NCBI GenBank assembly: GCA_017621115.1
Contig: JAGATU010000101.1
Location: 1 to 37,068, forward strand
Reading direction: 5' to 3'
Source of the DNA: Lachnospiraceae bacterium
GTDB lineage: Bacteria; Bacillota_A; Clostridia; Lachnospirales; Lachnospiraceae
Length of the DNA stretch: 37,068 bases
Of the stretch, positions 6,787 to 16,539 are shown piece by piece. How positions within the stretch are numbered: the stretch's first letter is position 1; each line of letters opens with the position of its first letter. A program made the translations under genes and the position numbers. Below the pieces are notes generated by a model. That model was given only the letters and a program-made list of their open reading frames with translations, had not been told where the DNA came from and searched no databases.

Positions 6787-7524
6787 TTATCCCCTAAAAT
6801 CAATAAAAGTTCCCAAACTTTTCTCTGCATCCGTCTTTACCGTATCTGCCATCTGCAGGAAATTATAGTTCTCTACTTTCTTAATCAATTCCTCGATGGA
6901 GTCTGCCGAAATGACAGTATCCTGAGTTTCCTTATTCTTGAGCCGTTTCTCCTCTAACTTTTCTTCCCATTCTTTCTTTTGTGCCTTTTTCTGGGCAGCC
7001 TTCTTCTCTTCCCTCTTCTCAATTCTCTGGCGTTCTATTCTGTCAGCCTGTTCTTTGAAGGATTTGTCCATTACAGCAAAAAAGGATGCTGCACCGTTAT
7101 TATCTACCTGCATTCCAAATCCTTTGACATTTGAGGAATTGCCAAGCGCTTTCTGCAATTCCGGTAATTTATTCCTTGCAGAAGCAATAACACCTTCGTA
7201 TTGTTTACGGAACTGCTCATCCGCCGCCATACGTTCAATCTTTTCTTCGTCGATTAAAACTACCATTTTATGAGGATTCGCATAACTTCCGGCATTGGCC
7301 TTTGCCATCTCCTTCATGTCCTTACTTACCAGAATAAAATCCATATCCTGGTATTTAGCCTTCAGTTCCTCATAATACTTTCTGGCGTTTTCACTAAGTT
7401 TGGCCTGCCCGATTGTTTTTCCGGGTGCTCCATACTTCTTTACTTCGTCCGCCTGCTTCGTCTCCCCAGCGGCATATTTGTTAACCGTTGCATTAGTACT
7501 GCCTTTGATTGCACCTAAGTCCAT
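6787..7524 (-). CDS. DUF6033-like protein, paralogue 2
   Basis: 245 aa, no signal peptide. A flexible Thr/Ala/Lys-rich N-terminus (1-40) precedes the core (ENARKYYEELKAKYQDMDFI, then EKIERMAADE), a strongly charged coiled coil near 165-205 (many KK/EE/RR) and a short C-terminal region with SIEELIKKVENYNF. Each of these blocks has a counterpart in paralogue 1 (for instance SEEELIEKITNVDW there). It is the first gene of a two-gene operon with the unknown gene at 6033. The disordered N-terminus without a Sec signal would fit a flagellar export substrate, but that is a guess. Confidence 0.8.
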   Translation of the reverse strand: MDLGAIKGSTNATVNKYAAGETKQADEVKKYGAPGKTIGQAKLSENARKYYEELKAKYQDMDFILVSKDMKEMAKANAGSYANPHKMVVLIDEEKIERMAADEQFRKQYEGVIASARNKLPELQKALGNSSNVKGFGMQVDNNGAASFFAVMDKSFKEQADRIERQRIEKREEKKAAQKKAQKKEWEEKLEEKRLKNKETQDTVISADSIEELIKKVENYNFLQMADTVKTDAEKSLGTFIDFRG

Positions 7525-7530
7525 ATGAAT

Positions 7531-7565
7531 ACCTCCTTGTATTATCTGCGGTAAATCCGTTTACC
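7531..7565 (-). promoter_or_regulatory. Leader hairpin and CsrA-like ribosome site, second copy
   Basis: A 6-bp stem (7550-7565) with loop CGGA, then 13 bases later the ribosome site ATACAAGGAGGT (7542 to 7531), again 11 of 12 to the CsrA consensus. The core GTAAACGGATTTAC is identical to the leader at 3838-3851, while flanking bases differ. Confidence 0.55.
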
Positions 7566-7583
7566 TACACTCTGTCATTTTAT

Positions 7584-7610
7584 ATATCGGCAGTAATTGC
7601 ATGAATGTTA
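7584..7610 (-). promoter_or_regulatory. Sigma-28 (FliA/SigD) type promoter, second copy
   Basis: TAAC, 15 bases, then a perfect GCCGATAT on the minus strand. Twenty bases separate CCGATA from the conserved hairpin core, exactly as at the first locus. Confidence 0.7.
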
Positions 7611-7638
7611 AGTGTGGTGAGTTACACTTCCTTATCCA

Positions 7639-7680
7639 TCATAAAAACCCCGGAAACTTTCGTTTCCGGGGTTTTTATGA
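7639..7680. terminator. Terminator of the glutamate dehydrogenase gene
   Basis: A perfect 19-bp stem with the tetraloop TTTC/GAAA and T-runs on both sides. It isolates gdhA from the sigma-28 promoter behind it. Confidence 0.9.
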
Positions 7681-7707
7681 TTTTCAATATTATTTTTATA
7701 ATCGCTA

Positions 7708-9066
<1,359 letters not shown>

Positions 9067-9133
9067 CTAAATAATTTTTTCATAACGAAATGGTCCGATT
9101 GTACACATACATACAATCCTTCACCACTTGAAC

Positions 9134-9162
9134 ATTTTACAACATGGTTTTTTATTATGCAA
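9134..9162 (-). promoter_or_regulatory. Promoter of gdhA
   Basis: TTGCAT, 17 bases, TAAAAT. It gives a leader of about 70 bases. Confidence 0.65.
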
Positions 9163-9195
9163 CACTTTTCTGCGCTAAAAGGTTAAATTATTAAA

Positions 9196-9222
9196 GGCTG
9201 CCCGCAATATCTGCGGGTAGCC
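9196..9222 (-). terminator. Terminator of the SH3b protein gene
   Basis: An 11-bp GC-rich stem (GGCTGCCCGCA with one G-T pair) 28 bases past the stop at 9251, followed on the minus strand by a broken T-tract. Confidence 0.65.
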
Positions 9223-9250
9223 CTTGTTCATACTGCAATATGTTAGGAAA

Positions 9251-10597
9251 CTACTCTAAAAATTCAGACTTCACATAACCGGTCTCGCCCTTGTATTTTA
9301 CCTTGGTCCAACCATCAGCCTGTTTCATCACCACTTCCAGTTCTTCTCCCGGATAGCATACGCCGAGTTTATCAGCGGAAGTGCTTGCCGATTTACGGAC
9401 ATTAACAGTATCGGTTACGGTTGCCGTTCCTTCTGTAGGAGAATTGTCTGCCGCCTCTTCTGCATCCGCATCATCATCGGTATCATCATTCTCAGAAACA
9501 ACGGTTTCTTCCACATCCGCCGGCTCTAAGTATTCGGTCTTAATATAGGCCTCTTTGCCTTCAAATTCAATCTTGGACCAGCCGTTTACTTTTTCTTCCA
9601 ATAATTTGTATTCCTGACCAAGCTGTGCCTTACCGACTTTATCGGCTGTTACACTGTCAGAACTACGCACATTAACAACCTCTGTTGTACGAACAGTCTT
9701 AACAACCGTCTCGGTTGCTTCCTGTTCTTCTTCGCCTCCTTCGGCAACTTCTGCAACTTCTGCACCTGCTTCTTCAGCAAGAGTTGCTTCCTCTGTCTGT
9801 ACTTCAGCAACTGCCTCTTCATTGGTTTCTGCCTCAAGTTTGGCAAGTTCTTCACCGACTGCCGCTGTCAGGATATCCGGTAACTCATCCAAGAACTTAC
9901 TGAGTTCCATATCCGTAGACTTAACCTCATTGTATTTAACCTGAACGGTATTTACCAAATCGACAACATCATCCTGTGCGGAAATCATCTCACAATATTC
10001 AATGATTTCATCGGACTGCGTCTCCCCGTTAATAAAATAGGAACCGTCTTCTTTCTTACATACATAGAGTGCATTCATACCCGGAGTCAATGTCTCATAA
10101 TCAACCAATTTTACTTCATAGTACGCATACACAATATAGGAATCTGCAATCGGTCCCTGCTTGGTATAACAGGTTACCGTAGGATAATTCTCTACATATT
10201 CGCTCTTTTTAACAATCTTAATCTGCTCTTTGTCATCCAGTCCCGTAGAAATAGATAACAATGTATCCATATCACCGTCTGCCATTGCCTGGTAATACTT
10301 CTTAACCAGTTCATTTACCTCTGCAAAAGCATCTTCCTGAAGCGGTTCGTCCGGAATTGTCATAGTCGTCGCTTCTTCCGTCTCAGAAACAGATGTAGTC
10401 TCTGCTACTGCAATTGCTTCGGCACTCGGAGATTTCTCACCTAATGTTGTACTGATAATAACTGCTGCGGCAACCAATGCAACGAAAACAACTATTGCAA
10501 TCGTAATATTGCGGTTTTCCTTAATCAGTCCGCCGATATCCTTACACCATTCAATAAAAGAATGCCATTTTTCTCTCATCCCGTGTTTCTTATTCAA
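9251..10597 (-). CDS. Membrane-anchored protein with two SH3b domains
   Basis: 448 aa. A single membrane helix (about 32-54) follows a short positive N-terminus, so the bulk lies outside the cell. An alpha/beta region (about 75-230) comes next, then an Ala/Glu/Val-rich acidic linker (about 245-300), and two bacterial SH3 domains (about 305-362 and 390-448), each with VNVRSS or VNVRKS and a G(W)(S/T)K(I/V) core. SH3b domains often bind peptidoglycan, so a cell-wall-associated role is likely; no catalytic domain is visible. The start is a TTG at 10597, preceded by a GGTTAGG site; the next ATG lacks a ribosome site. Confidence 0.8.
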   Translation of the reverse strand: MNKKHGMREKWHSFIEWCKDIGGLIKENRNITIAIVVFVALVAAAVIISTTLGEKSPSAEAIAVAETTSVSETEEATTMTIPDEPLQEDAFAEVNELVKKYYQAMADGDMDTLLSISTGLDDKEQIKIVKKSEYVENYPTVTCYTKQGPIADSYIVYAYYEVKLVDYETLTPGMNALYVCKKEDGSYFINGETQSDEIIEYCEMISAQDDVVDLVNTVQVKYNEVKSTDMELSKFLDELPDILTAAVGEELAKLEAETNEEAVAEVQTEEATLAEEAGAEVAEVAEGGEEEQEATETVVKTVRTTEVVNVRSSDSVTADKVGKAQLGQEYKLLEEKVNGWSKIEFEGKEAYIKTEYLEPADVEETVVSENDDTDDDADAEEAADNSPTEGTATVTDTVNVRKSASTSADKLGVCYPGEELEVVMKQADGWTKVKYKGETGYVKSEFLE

Positions 10598-10656
10598 AAT
10601 AATAACCTAACCTTTCATTCTGAAAATTTCACATTCATAAGAAGAGCGTAACCAAA

Positions 10657-10728
10657 TGCACCCGACAGGAATCGAACCTGCATTAAAGGCGTCGGAGGCC
10701 TCCGTTCTATCCATTAGACTACAGGTGC
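10657..10728 (-). tRNA. tRNA-Arg(CCG)
   Basis: A full cloverleaf can be drawn: 7-bp acceptor stem GCACCTG/CGGGTGC (one G-T pair), 5-bp anticodon stem GAGGC/GCCTT, anticodon loop CTCCGAC with anticodon CCG (codon CGG), 5-bp T stem and loop TTCGATT, discriminator A. The D stem has one C-A mismatch. CCA is not encoded. Confidence 0.9.
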
Positions 10729-10759
10729 AAAATATTACAAATTTGTTACGCCAGTGGTT

Positions 10760-10788
10760 ATCATAACATATCTTCGGCTTGTTGTCCA
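10760..10788 (-). promoter_or_regulatory. Promoter of tRNA-Arg
   Basis: TGGACA, 17 bases, TATGAT, about 30 bases before the mature tRNA 5' end. Confidence 0.6.
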
Positions 10789-10830
10789 GTAAACGGCCTT
10801 TTCAAAATGTTTCCATACAAGTTACAAAAA

Positions 10831-10851
10831 GGAGAAGGCTTACCCTTCTCC
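10831..10851 (-). terminator. Terminator of the glycosyltransferase pair
   Basis: An 8-bp stem (GGAGAAGG/CCTTCTCC) with a five-base loop, six bases past the stop at 10857 and followed on the minus strand by five T residues. Confidence 0.85.
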
Positions 10852-10856
10852 TCTGT

Positions 10857-12407
10857 TTATAACCTCTTATATAATTCATATGATTCGCTTTCCTGAATCA
10901 TGTCAAAATTCGCATTCAAATACTCAAAATTAAAGGATTCATGCGTAAATAACGTCGGCCAGACCGGCACTTCATACGATTCATCATGCAGTTCTTTTGG
11001 AAGAAGAACATAACCGGCTTCTTCAATCGGCATCTCCTGCGGTTGTAAATCGTAGTAGAATTTAAGGACATATTTCTGATAATCATCCGCATAACAGATG
11101 GTGTCAATATTATCTGCTTCCGATTCTAAAATCTGCGCAATCTCTGTTTCCCTATATGCATATTGGGAGTTATAAGACTCCCTCGTCAAAGCAAAGACAC
11201 TGATAAGGAATAATGCAACACAGCACACTCTTGCAATCATTTCTTTTTTATTCTGTATCTTGGAAATGATCAGATACAGTGCCCAACTAAGCAATAAACT
11301 TACCGGCACTCCAAGGAATGCAAATACCCTGTAATACGGCTGTACACTCTGGATAATCAGCATAACCGGCACCATCACTACAGCAACTGCCAGATATACC
11401 GCAAAATACCATTTTCTGCCTTCTTTAAGGCGGTTCTTAACTGCAGAAACTATTGCAACCACACCGATTCCACCGCAAAGAACCGGAAGAATCCTTCCAA
11501 ATCCGGAATAGAACAAATCAAATACACCCGTTAGATAATTATACAATTCTTTGATAATATAACTTCTCTCATCTCCCTGGATATAAGGGGTTGCCAACAT
11601 GTATTCCATACCGGTACGCAATGCTTCAAACGGAGTCTTCAAAATAATGGTAACCTGATATACCCCAAAATACGCATTCGCCGGGTCCTTGGACATCAGA
11701 TTGGAACCGATTGCCAGCCAGATAAGCGTATATAAAAACAAAGTCATGCATGCCGCAACTAAAGAAGCTGCAATCAACTTCCACATGGTCTTATATTTCT
11801 TTGTAAAAAGAAGCACGATTCCGCCGGTAAGACAAACCGGAATCACCCAGAATGTGGAACTGATAAGGGCATATAATCCGCCTGTTAAACTGCAGGCATA
11901 TATTGCATAATCCCAAAATGATGCCTGCTCGCGGCATATTTTCTCCATACATAATAATGCCAGAAGGTAAAACGTAATCGAAATTGTATAGCCTCTTCCC
12001 TGTACGGAAAGTGTATTAACCTGCCATACCGCTGCATATAAAAAAACCGCGCCTGCCGCAAAATACTTATCCATAAAACGGCCCGCAAAGCGATACAAAA
12101 GTATCAGATTGGCACATGCAGCAATAAAGGAAATACCTCTGAGCCCAATATACGGATTACCCATATAATCCAAAAAAGCGGACAAAACCGAATAAAACAC
12201 ATGGTTATTCGGAACCGGCCAATGAATCGCCGCATAAACCGGGCCTCTGGAAATAAAGGAATAGTAAGTATACAGTTCATCATACCATGGCTTTATCGCA
12301 AACATACTGTATGCATAGTAAATAATCATTCCCGCAAAAAACAGGCTAAACAGAATATTTTCCTTTATAAAATTCTTACATTTACTCGTTATACAAGTGA
12401 TACACAT
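10857..12407 (-). CDS. GT-C type membrane glycosyltransferase (GT39/ArnT-like)
   Basis: 516 aa from the ATG at 12407, which has GGAGAGG nine bases upstream; the longer frame starts inside the previous gene. About ten membrane helices. The first outer loop contains KPWYDELYTYY, the Asp-Glu motif of the PMT_2/ArnT class of polyprenyl-phosphate sugar transferases, followed by VPNNHVFYSVLS. A C-terminal outer domain follows (about 415-516). Such enzymes move a sugar from a lipid carrier to a surface glycan, lipid or protein; donor and acceptor are unknown. It overlaps the upstream paralogue by 26 bases, so the two form an operon. Confidence 0.8.
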   Translation of the reverse strand: MCITCITSKCKNFIKENILFSLFFAGMIIYYAYSMFAIKPWYDELYTYYSFISRGPVYAAIHWPVPNNHVFYSVLSAFLDYMGNPYIGLRGISFIAACANLILLYRFAGRFMDKYFAAGAVFLYAAVWQVNTLSVQGRGYTISITFYLLALLCMEKICREQASFWDYAIYACSLTGGLYALISSTFWVIPVCLTGGIVLLFTKKYKTMWKLIAASLVAACMTLFLYTLIWLAIGSNLMSKDPANAYFGVYQVTIILKTPFEALRTGMEYMLATPYIQGDERSYIIKELYNYLTGVFDLFYSGFGRILPVLCGGIGVVAIVSAVKNRLKEGRKWYFAVYLAVAVVMVPVMLIIQSVQPYYRVFAFLGVPVSLLLSWALYLIISKIQNKKEMIARVCCVALFLISVFALTRESYNSQYAYRETEIAQILESEADNIDTICYADDYQKYVLKFYYDLQPQEMPIEEAGYVLLPKELHDESYEVPVWPTLFTHESFNFEYLNANFDMIQESESYELYKRL

Positions 12408-13920
12408 TGAAATAATACCTCTCCAGTAAATAGGTTCCCTCTTCCGTATATTGGATTCCCTCATTCATCCATTCTGCAAGCAAATCATCCCTGCTGTTGA
12501 AACTTCCGAAGAAATACACATCCTCTGATTCCATCAGTTCTTTCAGCTCCGTGACATCTTCCACATGTCTGCAATTAGGCAATAACTTCATAATAAGATC
12601 TTCTGTTTCCCAGCCGTAAAGGTATACCGGTCTATCCTCCGGCAAATAATATGCACTCACTGCCTGCACATGATCAAAATTACATAATACAACCGCATCC
12701 TTGGGAAGTTCATCCAGTAAATCCTTTGTCACTTCCATCTGGACAACTTTATTGTTTTCTTCCCAATGAAATGCCTGCATATTGGAATGTCCTGCCAGCA
12801 AAAACGGAACCAGCAACAGGACTGTCCAATTCTTAGAAAAACTGTCCGTAATAACATATATGGCTACAAGCCACATTGCCCCAAGACACGGAACCAGATA
12901 ACGGTATACAAAAATCGGCCGGCTGAGTGCTGAGCACACAAATCCCATAAATGCCGTAAATACGGGAATAAAAATGCCGCAAAGAATAAAATAACGGTGT
13001 GATGCCTCTTTTTTCTTAATAAAGCTATAGATAAATGCAAGACCGAATATCGCAATCATGGCCAATGCCAGAATATAATTCTTAGTCACTGAATTGGATA
13101 CCGGTAAAAATACATGCTTAATACATCCGAAAATACTTCGGAATGTCAAAGGCTGTATCCAGTAATTACTGCTTACAGTAGTAACCTGGCTTATAAATGA
13201 AGGCAGCCACGGCAGATACAACACAACAGACAATCCTGCGCAAATACATAACTTACCAAGCTGCTTCTTCTCTTTTTGCAAAACAAAGAATACAAAGAGT
13301 GCGATATATACCGATACTACTGCTATACACGCATAATACTGTGTATATGCTGTCAGGATACCGTATAACCAGAAGGCAATCCAGTGAACCCTCGCCTTTT
13401 CTGAGGAATAGCCCAATACCAACTCATATCCATGCAGGAAAATCGCTGTTATAAAAAATAACGCCAGCGAATACATCCTAATCTCAAGCATATAAACAGG
13501 AATCTGCGGCATGATAACAAGGAACAGCATAAAGATTCCCGTAACCTGCCATCCGAAACGCTTACGAACCAATGTTAAAGCATAGATATAAATCCCGATA
13601 AAAGGGAATACGGATGCCAGCTTACACAGAGCAACGGATGAGGCACCCGGAACAAGCAACTTTCCGGCATCATGGAACAACTTCAAATACCAGTAATACA
13701 AAGGCGGATGAACATCCTGTGATGTCAGCCAAACAATCTCTGAATATCCGTGCTCCATAAAGCGCACAGAGAACACTTCATCATACCAAATGTCCTCTCC
13801 AAGACCATGAAGAATACAGATAACAAGAACCGCCATGCCAAGCAATGCGCACAATATTCCCATTGCATATTTGAAATATTTATTCTGTTCTTTACATAGT
13901 ATACTTCTTATTTTTTTCAT
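12382..13920 (-). CDS. GT-C type membrane glycosyltransferase (GT39 family)
   Basis: 512 aa from the ATG at 13920. The first helix (about 20-40) is followed by EDIWYDEVFSVRFMEHG and DVHPPLYYWYLKLFHD, which carry the Asp-Glu and HPPLYY motifs of GT39 enzymes. About ten to eleven helices, then a soluble tail (about 410-512). No ribosome site precedes the ATG; instead a promoter with its -10 box ends seven bases upstream, so the mRNA is probably leaderless. A longer frame back to 14046 would run across that promoter and has no ribosome site. The next gene in the operon is a related transferase. Confidence 0.8.
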   Translation of the reverse strand: MKKIRSILCKEQNKYFKYAMGILCALLGMAVLVICILHGLGEDIWYDEVFSVRFMEHGYSEIVWLTSQDVHPPLYYWYLKLFHDAGKLLVPGASSVALCKLASVFPFIGIYIYALTLVRKRFGWQVTGIFMLFLVIMPQIPVYMLEIRMYSLALFFITAIFLHGYELVLGYSSEKARVHWIAFWLYGILTAYTQYYACIAVVSVYIALFVFFVLQKEKKQLGKLCICAGLSVVLYLPWLPSFISQVTTVSSNYWIQPLTFRSIFGCIKHVFLPVSNSVTKNYILALAMIAIFGLAFIYSFIKKKEASHRYFILCGIFIPVFTAFMGFVCSALSRPIFVYRYLVPCLGAMWLVAIYVITDSFSKNWTVLLLVPFLLAGHSNMQAFHWEENNKVVQMEVTKDLLDELPKDAVVLCNFDHVQAVSAYYLPEDRPVYLYGWETEDLIMKLLPNCRHVEDVTELKELMESEDVYFFGSFNSRDDLLAEWMNEGIQYTEEGTYLLERYYFNVYHLYNE

Positions 13921-13927
13921 GTAGACA

Positions 13928-13955
13928 AGTATACCATGCCTTACTAAAATTGCAA
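13928..13955 (-). promoter_or_regulatory. Promoter giving a leaderless glycosyltransferase mRNA
   Basis: TTGCAA, 16 bases, TATACT on the minus strand. The seven bases between the -10 box and ATG place the expected start of transcription at the A of the start codon. Confidence 0.55.
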
Positions 13956-13959
13956 AGTA

Positions 13960-13988
13960 TTGCCAAATATTTTTTCTTTCTTTATAAT
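13960..13988 (+). promoter_or_regulatory. Promoter of the divergent glycosyltransferase gene
   Basis: TTGCCA, 17 bases, then a perfect TATAAT. Its -35 box lies four bases from the -35 box of the opposing promoter, making a back-to-back divergent unit. Confidence 0.7.
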
Positions 13989-14017
13989 AAGGAGTAATGA
14001 ATTTGAGGGGACATACT

Positions 14018-15547
14018 ATGAACAGTAAAATCACATTTTTAAGCAAATACCGTACCTATATTATGATCGGGGTTCTTTTCTTAATGACCACTATCATGCA
14101 GGCAAGTGCGGCATTTACCAATGCATCACATGAATTCAAAATGAATGTGTTCACACTGCTCTTTTTTGCATTTTTAGCCCTGTGCTTTTTTATGTTCCGC
14201 AAAAAAGAGTTAACCACCGACGACAAGATATTCCTGATTATTTTGGGCGGTGTATTATTCAGAAGCATGTACGTTATATTTACCGGTGTTGTAGACCGCC
14301 AGCATGATGTCGGATATTTCTCCGGTCTGTCCGATGACCTGGTAAATCCGGGACATTTAGGCTACATCGAATATTTATGCAAATTCGGACATCTTCCGAA
14401 TTTCAGTCCGTACAAATTATTTTCCTACTACCACCCTCCGGTACATCATATAATCAGCTGCCTGTTTATTGATTTACAGATTTTCCTTGGTGTGGGCGAA
14501 CGCCTGGCCTTCGAAAACATTCAGGCACTGACGCTTTTATACTCTGCATTATGCCTGACAGTAAGTTACGGTATTTTTAAGAAAGTAAAATGTTCCGACA
14601 CCTGTATGGTACTTGGAATGGCACTAATCACATTCCATCCGGGTATGATTTATATGTCAGCCAGCACCAATAATGATATGCTGTGTACATTATTAACCTT
14701 TACCTGCTTCTATTTTTCACTGGTGTGGCTTGAAGAGAAAACACTTAAGAACCTGTTAAAAATTGCTCTGGCTCTCGGATTTGGAATGATTACCAAGCTT
14801 AACTGTGCAGTTATGGCATTCCCACTCGCAGCCGTATTCCTTCTTCACTTTATCAGTGAATGCAAGAATGGCCGCATGTGGAAAAGCATTAAGGAATATG
14901 CCATATTCTTAGCCGTTACCGCCGGCATCGGATTATCCTGGGTTGTCAGAAACTTAGTATTCTACGATACCAATCCCGGTGTTCCTGTATTAACCGAAGA
15001 ATCCGAACAATTTATCGGCAGATTTTCTTATTGGGATGTGTTTGGAATTCCGTCATCATTGGAATTGGAATATCCGTTCCACACCATTAACGGATACACT
15101 ATGTGTAATGTATGGCATATTTTATTCCGTACTTCCTTATTCGATGAAATCCGTCCTGACTTGTCCGATTTCCTTCTGATGTGTTGCCGGATTGCCCTGG
15201 TGCTCGCTGCAACTCTCGGAATTGTACTGTTTATTATTACTATTATTATGGAAATCCGTGAAATCAAAAAAGGGGATAAGGATCTTGGCGTATTCTTACT
15301 TGTAGGACATGTAATCGTATTCCTTACCTTTATTGCTTTCATTGTTAAATACATGTATACCTGCAGCGCAAACTACCGTTATGTTGTCGTCGGTCTTTTA
15401 TTCTCTACTATCGGCCTGCTGCAGTTTTCGGACAAATCACGCATGCATAATAAGACGCATGCCGTTCTTTCTTGTGTTGTAGAGTTTGGTGTATTTGCAT
15501 TTGTTACCATTATTACCTTAGTTCTTCTTGTATGGAATCAGTGGTAA
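14018..15547 (+). CDS. GT-C type membrane glycosyltransferase, divergent copy
   Basis: 509 aa. The ATG at 14018 is preferred over the one at 13997, because the promoter -10 box ends at 13988 (transcription start about 13995) and GAGGGG lies seven bases before 14018. About eleven helices; the first outer loop carries VDRQHDVGYF and the YYHPPVHHI motif typical of GT39/mannosyltransferase-like proteins. It is less similar to the two minus-strand genes than they are to each other. Together the three genes suggest a surface glycosylation module. Its 3' end overlaps the convergent DUF5688 gene by 30 bases. Confidence 0.8.
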   Translation: MNSKITFLSKYRTYIMIGVLFLMTTIMQASAAFTNASHEFKMNVFTLLFFAFLALCFFMFRKKELTTDDKIFLIILGGVLFRSMYVIFTGVVDRQHDVGYFSGLSDDLVNPGHLGYIEYLCKFGHLPNFSPYKLFSYYHPPVHHIISCLFIDLQIFLGVGERLAFENIQALTLLYSALCLTVSYGIFKKVKCSDTCMVLGMALITFHPGMIYMSASTNNDMLCTLLTFTCFYFSLVWLEEKTLKNLLKIALALGFGMITKLNCAVMAFPLAAVFLLHFISECKNGRMWKSIKEYAIFLAVTAGIGLSWVVRNLVFYDTNPGVPVLTEESEQFIGRFSYWDVFGIPSSLELEYPFHTINGYTMCNVWHILFRTSLFDEIRPDLSDFLLMCCRIALVLAATLGIVLFIITIIMEIREIKKGDKDLGVFLLVGHVIVFLTFIAFIVKYMYTCSANYRYVVVGLLFSTIGLLQFSDKSRMHNKTHAVLSCVVEFGVFAFVTIITLVLLVWNQW

Positions 15548-16435
15548 TGATGTGACTTCTTTCGTAAGATTCGAGTATAGATAGGCATGATTGGAAAGCA
15601 CTTCTTCTATATCAAGCTGCTCATGATTAATTTCATCAACCATTTGGGACAGATATTCTTCATCTGTCCCATATTTTTTGGGAAGAATAATAATCTCATG
15701 TATGGAACTCGGAAGCAGATAAAAATCGTCTTCCACTTCCTTTGCTATTGATTCTAACTGCCCGCTGTACAAAATGGCTGCCGCACCATACATTCTCAAT
15801 TTGGTTGTCAGTACGTACATCGGAAGTTTCCCACAAATAAGCTGTGCGGGATCATCGTACAATTCCTTTAACAAATCGGCCATATTAATTAACTCCGGCG
15901 GATATATTACCGGCATATTCTTAAGCGCATCCCGGATTAAGATATCTTTTTCAATCTTCCATATATCAAGATGCTCGTTGCGGATTAATATTGTCCCCTT
16001 ACCGATTCTGTCGTCCACAATATTGCAATAACATACAATTGCCAAATCCAAATAACGCTTGTGCGGAATCTCTTTCAGCAAATCCTTGTTCATCCCATAA
16101 TTAATCAGCTTATATCCGAGATGCGGTTTGACTTTATCATAGAATTCAAAAAAACCAATATCAAAATCATCACAGATTGCGGCCTTTTCGTACTCCAAAA
16201 TAAAATGGTGTACTACATCATGAAGCGGCACACCGCTGTTATATTCATCATAATAATACTCCAAATACAGAGTGGGCATAATGGTCTGTCCTTCGTTCAT
16301 AACCGTTATCCCGTGAAGCACCACCCCATTTACTTTTTGTACGGTATGAAGTTTCACGTTCGTCTCCACACCATAATACTGTTGCAAAATATCTTTCATT
16401 CGTTCACAAAAATTTTCATAAGACATGTCTTTCAT
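15518..16435 (-). CDS. DUF5688-like protein
   Basis: 305 aa from the ATG at 16435, which has AAAAGGAG upstream; the 5' extension of the frame has no ribosome site and runs into the efp terminator. Soluble, no signal peptide, mixed alpha/beta. Conserved-looking blocks are YYGVE near the N-terminus, IMPTLYLEYYYDEY, AAILYSGQLESIA and the C-terminal SSIHEIIILPKKYG. I recognise it as a DUF5688-family protein, common in Lachnospiraceae and without known function. It sits after efp, separated by a terminator. Confidence 0.75.
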   Translation of the reverse strand: MKDMSYENFCERMKDILQQYYGVETNVKLHTVQKVNGVVLHGITVMNEGQTIMPTLYLEYYYDEYNSGVPLHDVVHHFILEYEKAAICDDFDIGFFEFYDKVKPHLGYKLINYGMNKDLLKEIPHKRYLDLAIVCYCNIVDDRIGKGTILIRNEHLDIWKIEKDILIRDALKNMPVIYPPELINMADLLKELYDDPAQLICGKLPMYVLTTKLRMYGAAAILYSGQLESIAKEVEDDFYLLPSSIHEIIILPKKYGTDEEYLSQMVDEINHEQLDIEEVLSNHAYLYSNLTKEVTSLPLIPYKKN

Positions 16436-16485
16436 AGATAATTCTCCTTTTGATGTGTAATAAGAGTGGAAATAGAAACAAAAAA

Positions 16486-16508
16486 ACAACGGACAAAAAG
16501 TCCGTTGT
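16486..16508 (-). terminator. Terminator of efp
   Basis: A perfect 9-bp stem (ACAACGGAC/GTCCGTTGT) with a five-base loop, followed by six T residues on the minus strand, 31 bases past the efp stop. Confidence 0.9.
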
Positions 16509-16539
16509 CTTATAAGCATATTCTGTATCAGATGTGCAA

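Noticed and set aside
9097..9118. Seven-bp inverted repeat in the gdhA leader as a possible riboswitch or operator
   Set aside because: Too short and isolated; no known riboswitch core could be recognised.
9649..9903. Open frames on both strands inside the SH3b protein gene (Leu- or Lys/Arg-rich)
   Set aside because: They are readings of the Glu/Ala-rich linker codons in other frames, with no ribosome sites.
10598..10856. Possible further tRNAs next to tRNA-Arg
   Set aside because: No other cloverleaf could be drawn on either strand in the gap.
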